A DNA stretch of 64,000 nt from Algoriphagus lutimaris (GTDB lineage: Bacteria > Bacteroidota > Bacteroidia > Cytophagales > Cyclobacteriaceae): assembly GCF_017051705.1 (NCBI RefSeq), contig NZ_JAFIDJ010000002.1:1371151-1435150 (forward strand), read 5' to 3'. This document shows positions 62,101 through 64,000 of this stretch, in pieces. The notes under the pieces were generated by a model. It did not search any database and was not told the DNA's origin. It worked only from the letters and a program-made list of their open reading frames with translations. Both the position numbers and the translations under genes were made by a program. Every line of letters starts with the position of its first letter. Within the stretch, counting starts at the first letter, position 1.

Positions 62101-62455
62101 CCATGGAGACTCCTGTGCTCCAGGCACGGGTTCCGGCCACACCAGCTTGCTCTGTGATGTCCTCAAATTTGAATTCTCCTTTATTGAGATAAAGTTTATT
62201 GGGGCCTAAGTTGGCAGTAAAATAAAGGTCAACCAGCCCATCGTTGTTGATATCTCCAATGGCCACTCCACCGCCGTTATAATAGTTCCGGTAGGTGAAA
62301 ATATTGAAATCTTCACTAAAACTTAAGTCATTCCGGAAATCTACCCCTGAACTCGTCCTGTCAATTTCCTGAAAAAGGGTAGCTTGTTTTTCTGTTTCTT
62401 TCTTACAGGAAAAAAGCGAAACTACCAGAATAAGGCTTATAATTTGGTTCCTCAT
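59153..62455 (-). CDS. FG-GAP/VCBS repeat lipoprotein with ASPIC/UnbV domain
   Basis: Surface or periplasmic lipoprotein of 1100 residues; signal with Cys 17 (VSLFSC). The N-terminal part (30-480) is a beta-propeller of FG-GAP repeats, each with Ca-binding loops such as DINNDGLVDLY, DIDGNGFLDIYV, DYDKDGDLDVYL and DINGDGHLDIFV. The ASPIC/UnbV domain follows at about 510-590 (GKNSHAIGTQIRLEAEGK, SIEILWPDGKYTEL). Further repeats fill 610-1100 (DVNGDGLEDLFFGGA, DADGDSDLDLMVTSGG). CRTAC1-like proteins of this kind are common in Bacteroidota beside TonB-linked transporters; binding role inferred. A similar gene follows upstream. Confidence 0.9.
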   Translation of the reverse strand: MRNQIISLILVVSLFSCKKETEKQATLFQEIDRTSSGVDFRNDLSFSEDFNIFTYRNYYNGGGVAIGDINNDGLVDLYFTANLGPNKLYLNKGEFKFEDITEQAGVAGTRAWSTGVSMADIDGNGFLDIYVCNSGDISGDNKQNELFINQGDGTFIEMAESYGLADQGFSTHAVFFDYDKDGDLDVYLLNNSYQAIGSFNKMQNERIKRDNVGGDKLYRNDGGKFKDVSEEAGIYGSVIGFGLGITIGDVNQDTWPDIFISNDFFEKDYLYINNQDGTFTESLEKSMRSISAASMGADIADINGDGHLDIFVTDMLPESQTRLKQITTFENWDKYQFNKTYGYHYQLSRNMLHLNNGDGTFSEIGRLSNVEATDWSWGALMFDMDNDGLRDIFVANGIYQDITDLDYLNFIDDDKTKSQIISQEGVNFKALVDPIPINPIPNYAFRNLGELKFENKAEDWGLGKAIHSNGAAYGDLNNDGTLDLVVNNVNQPSQIFKNQGKSINPTHHFIQIQLQGKGKNSHAIGTQIRLEAEGKIFYVEQMPNRGFQSSVDPKITIGLGVLAKLESIEILWPDGKYTELKNQAADQLLVLNWEDAGEIPSGKSFFEKPNNQQFSKNENPGLSFLHEENAFVDFDRDRLTYIMYSTEGPAFAKADVNGDGLEDLFFGGAKTFSAKLFLASSSGKYYESPQDAFLKDTLSEDTDAVFFDADGDSDLDLMVTSGGNESGFGSIDLADRLYLNDGKGNFTKNSSAGFATVFGSSSTVKLIDINKDGAMDLFVGGRLVPFTYGAFASSQLWVNDGKGHFTEKSATLAPILNDLGMITDATVLDWDQDGNEDLVLVGEWTAPIFLKNINGRLEKIEMPELETLKGWYRAVEAADLNNDGLPDLILGNNGLNSRFKISSDAPVKMFLNDFDQNGSVEQIFTQEVGGVQIPYTLKHELERQIPSVKKKYIRYSNYNNETLTDIFPSEIVNQSIVNEVNNLESGVLMNEGNGNFSWKPFPILAQRSYVFAIAVLDLNEDGNMDLILGGNLSQAKPEVGKYDASYGEVLLGKGDGTFEYWKNAEHGLKIDGDIRAFGLLENKKLLVVKNSDAAEIWDYK

Positions 62456-62675
62456 GAAATACTATTTTCCATTGTTTTTTTCTCTGAAGGCAGATTCGAA
62501 TTCTCAACACTCACTTCAGAGAGGTGTTTTTTTGAATCCCACGGCATGTTGGCTACCTATCATTTTTTCAGGACTAACTGGTTTTCCATTCCTTTTTAGT
62601 CCAATAATAAGACCTTTTAAACCCTGTTTTTCATAATCAGATTGAAGTGTGAAATGGGGGAAATAAAAGGTGGAA

Positions 62676-64000
62676 CTAATCTCGAAATTCAAAAACCAGT
62701 GGCTCATCATTATTTCGTAATACTACTAAATTTGGTTTGTTTTCAAGATTGATTTGAAGAAAATCCCGGATTTCACCAGGGACAAATAGACCGCTTTCTT
62801 CGGGGAATAGGGTTTTCCATTGATTTTTTCCATTTGGTTTCAACACCCAGCCATAGCTTCCCATTTGACTGCCCAATTCTGGCTTGATCCGACTTTGATT
62901 CCCTCCGAAAATCAACAATGGCTCTCCTGATTTTCCAGAAATTGTAGTGATGGAATAGACTGGAGCAGATTGAATTTCAGGAGGTAAATCAGTGATTTTG
63001 AAATTTCCTTTTCCGTCATTTAGCCATAGGCTAGTTTCAAGATTGCCTGCTGTTAAAATCAAGGAATTAGCCCAGACGGCTTCAGGGAAAAGATCTTCCA
63101 AAGATTTGTTTTCGTAGGATTTGTAGGTCAGTAATTGCTTTCGCAAAGAGGGGATTTGACGTAGTAAAGCAGGCTTGAGCACCCAAGGAATTGTTCTTTG
63201 ATTTTCGAATTGGGAAAGAATTTGATCCAAGGTCCCATTTTGATCAAAGTCATTCAGGACCATTCTTAGCTGAGAGTTGCTATTGCTACGAAGTCGGGAG
63301 TTTAAGCCATGATTCCCAGCTAGAATATCGGGATGGCCATCCATATTGACATCTGAAACAAAAAGGCAATTCCAAAGACCACTTGAATTTTCAAAACCAA
63401 AATCGGCAGTTTTTTCAATTAATTTATTTCCCTCAAAACTAAATATCCGAATGGACATCCATTCACCGGCTATGATGATTTCAGGTTTTCCATCTCCATC
63501 CAAATCTCCCAAATCTGCGCTAGTCAGCATCCCAATTTTGGAAAGTTCAGGGTTTAGACTCTGAGAAATTTGCTTAAAACTTGCCATTCCGTCATTTTCC
63601 CATACCTGTAGGCCAGTTGGGATTCCATATGCAAATGGAATCGCCCGGCTACCGACGATCAAATCCAAATCTCCATCTTCGTCAAAGTCTAGAGAATGTA
63701 GAAAGGCGGTTGGGCTTGAAGAAAAATATTGAGATGACTTCTGGAAGTTTCCAGTTCCATCATTGAGGTAAAGTCGATCTGAATAAGCCGGCGAGTTATC
63801 ACCAAACTCAATTCCCCCACTTCCTACAAGCAAATCCGGTTTTCCATCTCCGTTGGCATCAAAAAAATGAGCTGTGACATCTTCGGAAATCGCATCCGAA
63901 CCAAAGAGTTCTTCTTGATGGGATATAAATCGACCTTTTGAATTTTGGATCAGCAAAACAGAGGTTTGTTCTTTCGCCCCTGGAATAAAAATGTCATCCA
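62676..64000 (-). CDS. second FG-GAP/VCBS repeat lipoprotein, 5' end outside window
   Basis: The frame stays open to the window end and continues upstream of any start (visible from DDIFIPGAKEQTSVLL), so only the C-terminal part of about 440 residues is present. Repeats with Ca loops are visible: DANGDGKPDLLVGSGG, DFDEDGDLDLIVGS, DLDGDGKPEIIIAGE, and DVNMDGHPDILAGNHG. It is homologous to the C-terminal part of the 59153 gene; both have RQIPS followed by a DIFP or DLFP segment. The two are tandem paralogues on the same strand. The 220 bases between them show no terminator. Confidence 0.88.
   Translation of the reverse strand, partial: DDIFIPGAKEQTSVLLIQNSKGRFISHQEELFGSDAISEDVTAHFFDANGDGKPDLLVGSGGIEFGDNSPAYSDRLYLNDGTGNFQKSSQYFSSSPTAFLHSLDFDEDGDLDLIVGSRAIPFAYGIPTGLQVWENDGMASFKQISQSLNPELSKIGMLTSADLGDLDGDGKPEIIIAGEWMSIRIFSFEGNKLIEKTADFGFENSSGLWNCLFVSDVNMDGHPDILAGNHGLNSRLRSNSNSQLRMVLNDFDQNGTLDQILSQFENQRTIPWVLKPALLRQIPSLRKQLLTYKSYENKSLEDLFPEAVWANSLILTAGNLETSLWLNDGKGNFKITDLPPEIQSAPVYSITTISGKSGEPLLIFGGNQSRIKPELGSQMGSYGWVLKPNGKNQWKTLFPEESGLFVPGEIRDFLQINLENKPNLVVLRNNDEPLVFEFRD

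Overview
The window is a 64 kb piece of a Bacteroidota chromosome, most likely from order Cytophagales, family Cyclobacteriaceae (Algoriphagus-like). This rests on gene content: gliding genes gldA/gldF/gldG, an FtsZ ending in the HDNVD tail typical of the phylum, a DUF4290 gene next to murA, an SGSH-type sulfatase, several Tat signals of the NRREF type, FG-GAP/ASPIC lipoproteins, and start sites mostly without Shine-Dalgarno sequences. No rRNA, tRNA, CRISPR array, phage or intact insertion sequence was recognised.

Region by region. 1-11112 (+) is the division and cell wall (dcw) cluster murE(partial)-mraY-murD-ftsW-murG-murC-ftsQ-ftsA-ftsZ, largely with 1-4 base overlaps, making lipid II and the divisome core. 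11116-16332 holds an FMN reductase, a purine nucleoside phosphorylase, two tandem paralogous exported M20 amidohydrolases separated by a terminator, and an SDR. 16511-21807 (+) holds a lipoprotein thioredoxin-like protein, the gliding ABC transporter gldA-gldF-gldG and dnaN. 21877-24804 (-) holds a VF530 protein, a leaderless two-PDZ serine protease and two VOC proteins. 24861-33467 looks like glycan and peptide catabolism: Tat-exported sugar isomerase-like protein and Gfo/Idh oxidoreductase, two convergent sulfatases, a GH25 lysozyme, an M20 peptidase and a DinB protein. 33612-36972 holds a GMC dehydrogenase with its Tat lipoprotein partner and a Tat-exported NIF3-like protein.

36973-40669 is the least conventional part: a questionable small gene, an unrecognised membrane protein made of two tandem copies of an SH3-like plus 'LPGxWE' unit, a lipoprotein of unknown function, and intergenic DNA rich in palindromic repeats. 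40670-44211 (-) holds a pentonate dehydratase with an SDR and a GT61 glycosyltransferase. 44278-48589 (-) holds murA (catalytic Cys replaced by Asp), a DUF4290 gene and a UvrD/PcrA helicase. 49099-52086 holds a lipid A acyltransferase diverging from an ECF sigma/anti-sigma pair followed by gmk and nadD. 52195-58766 holds trehalose-related GH15 and fused OtsA-OtsB, an AmiD-like amidase and a vanadium-haloperoxidase/PAP2-like lipoprotein. 59153-64000 holds two tandem FG-GAP lipoprotein genes, the second cut by the window end.

Most of the window is ordinary housekeeping and envelope biology. The best candidates for something undescribed are the duplicated-domain membrane protein at 37580-39223 with its repeat-rich surroundings, the composite intergenic element at 40381-40643, and the set of Tat-exported enzymes whose families are usually cytoplasmic.
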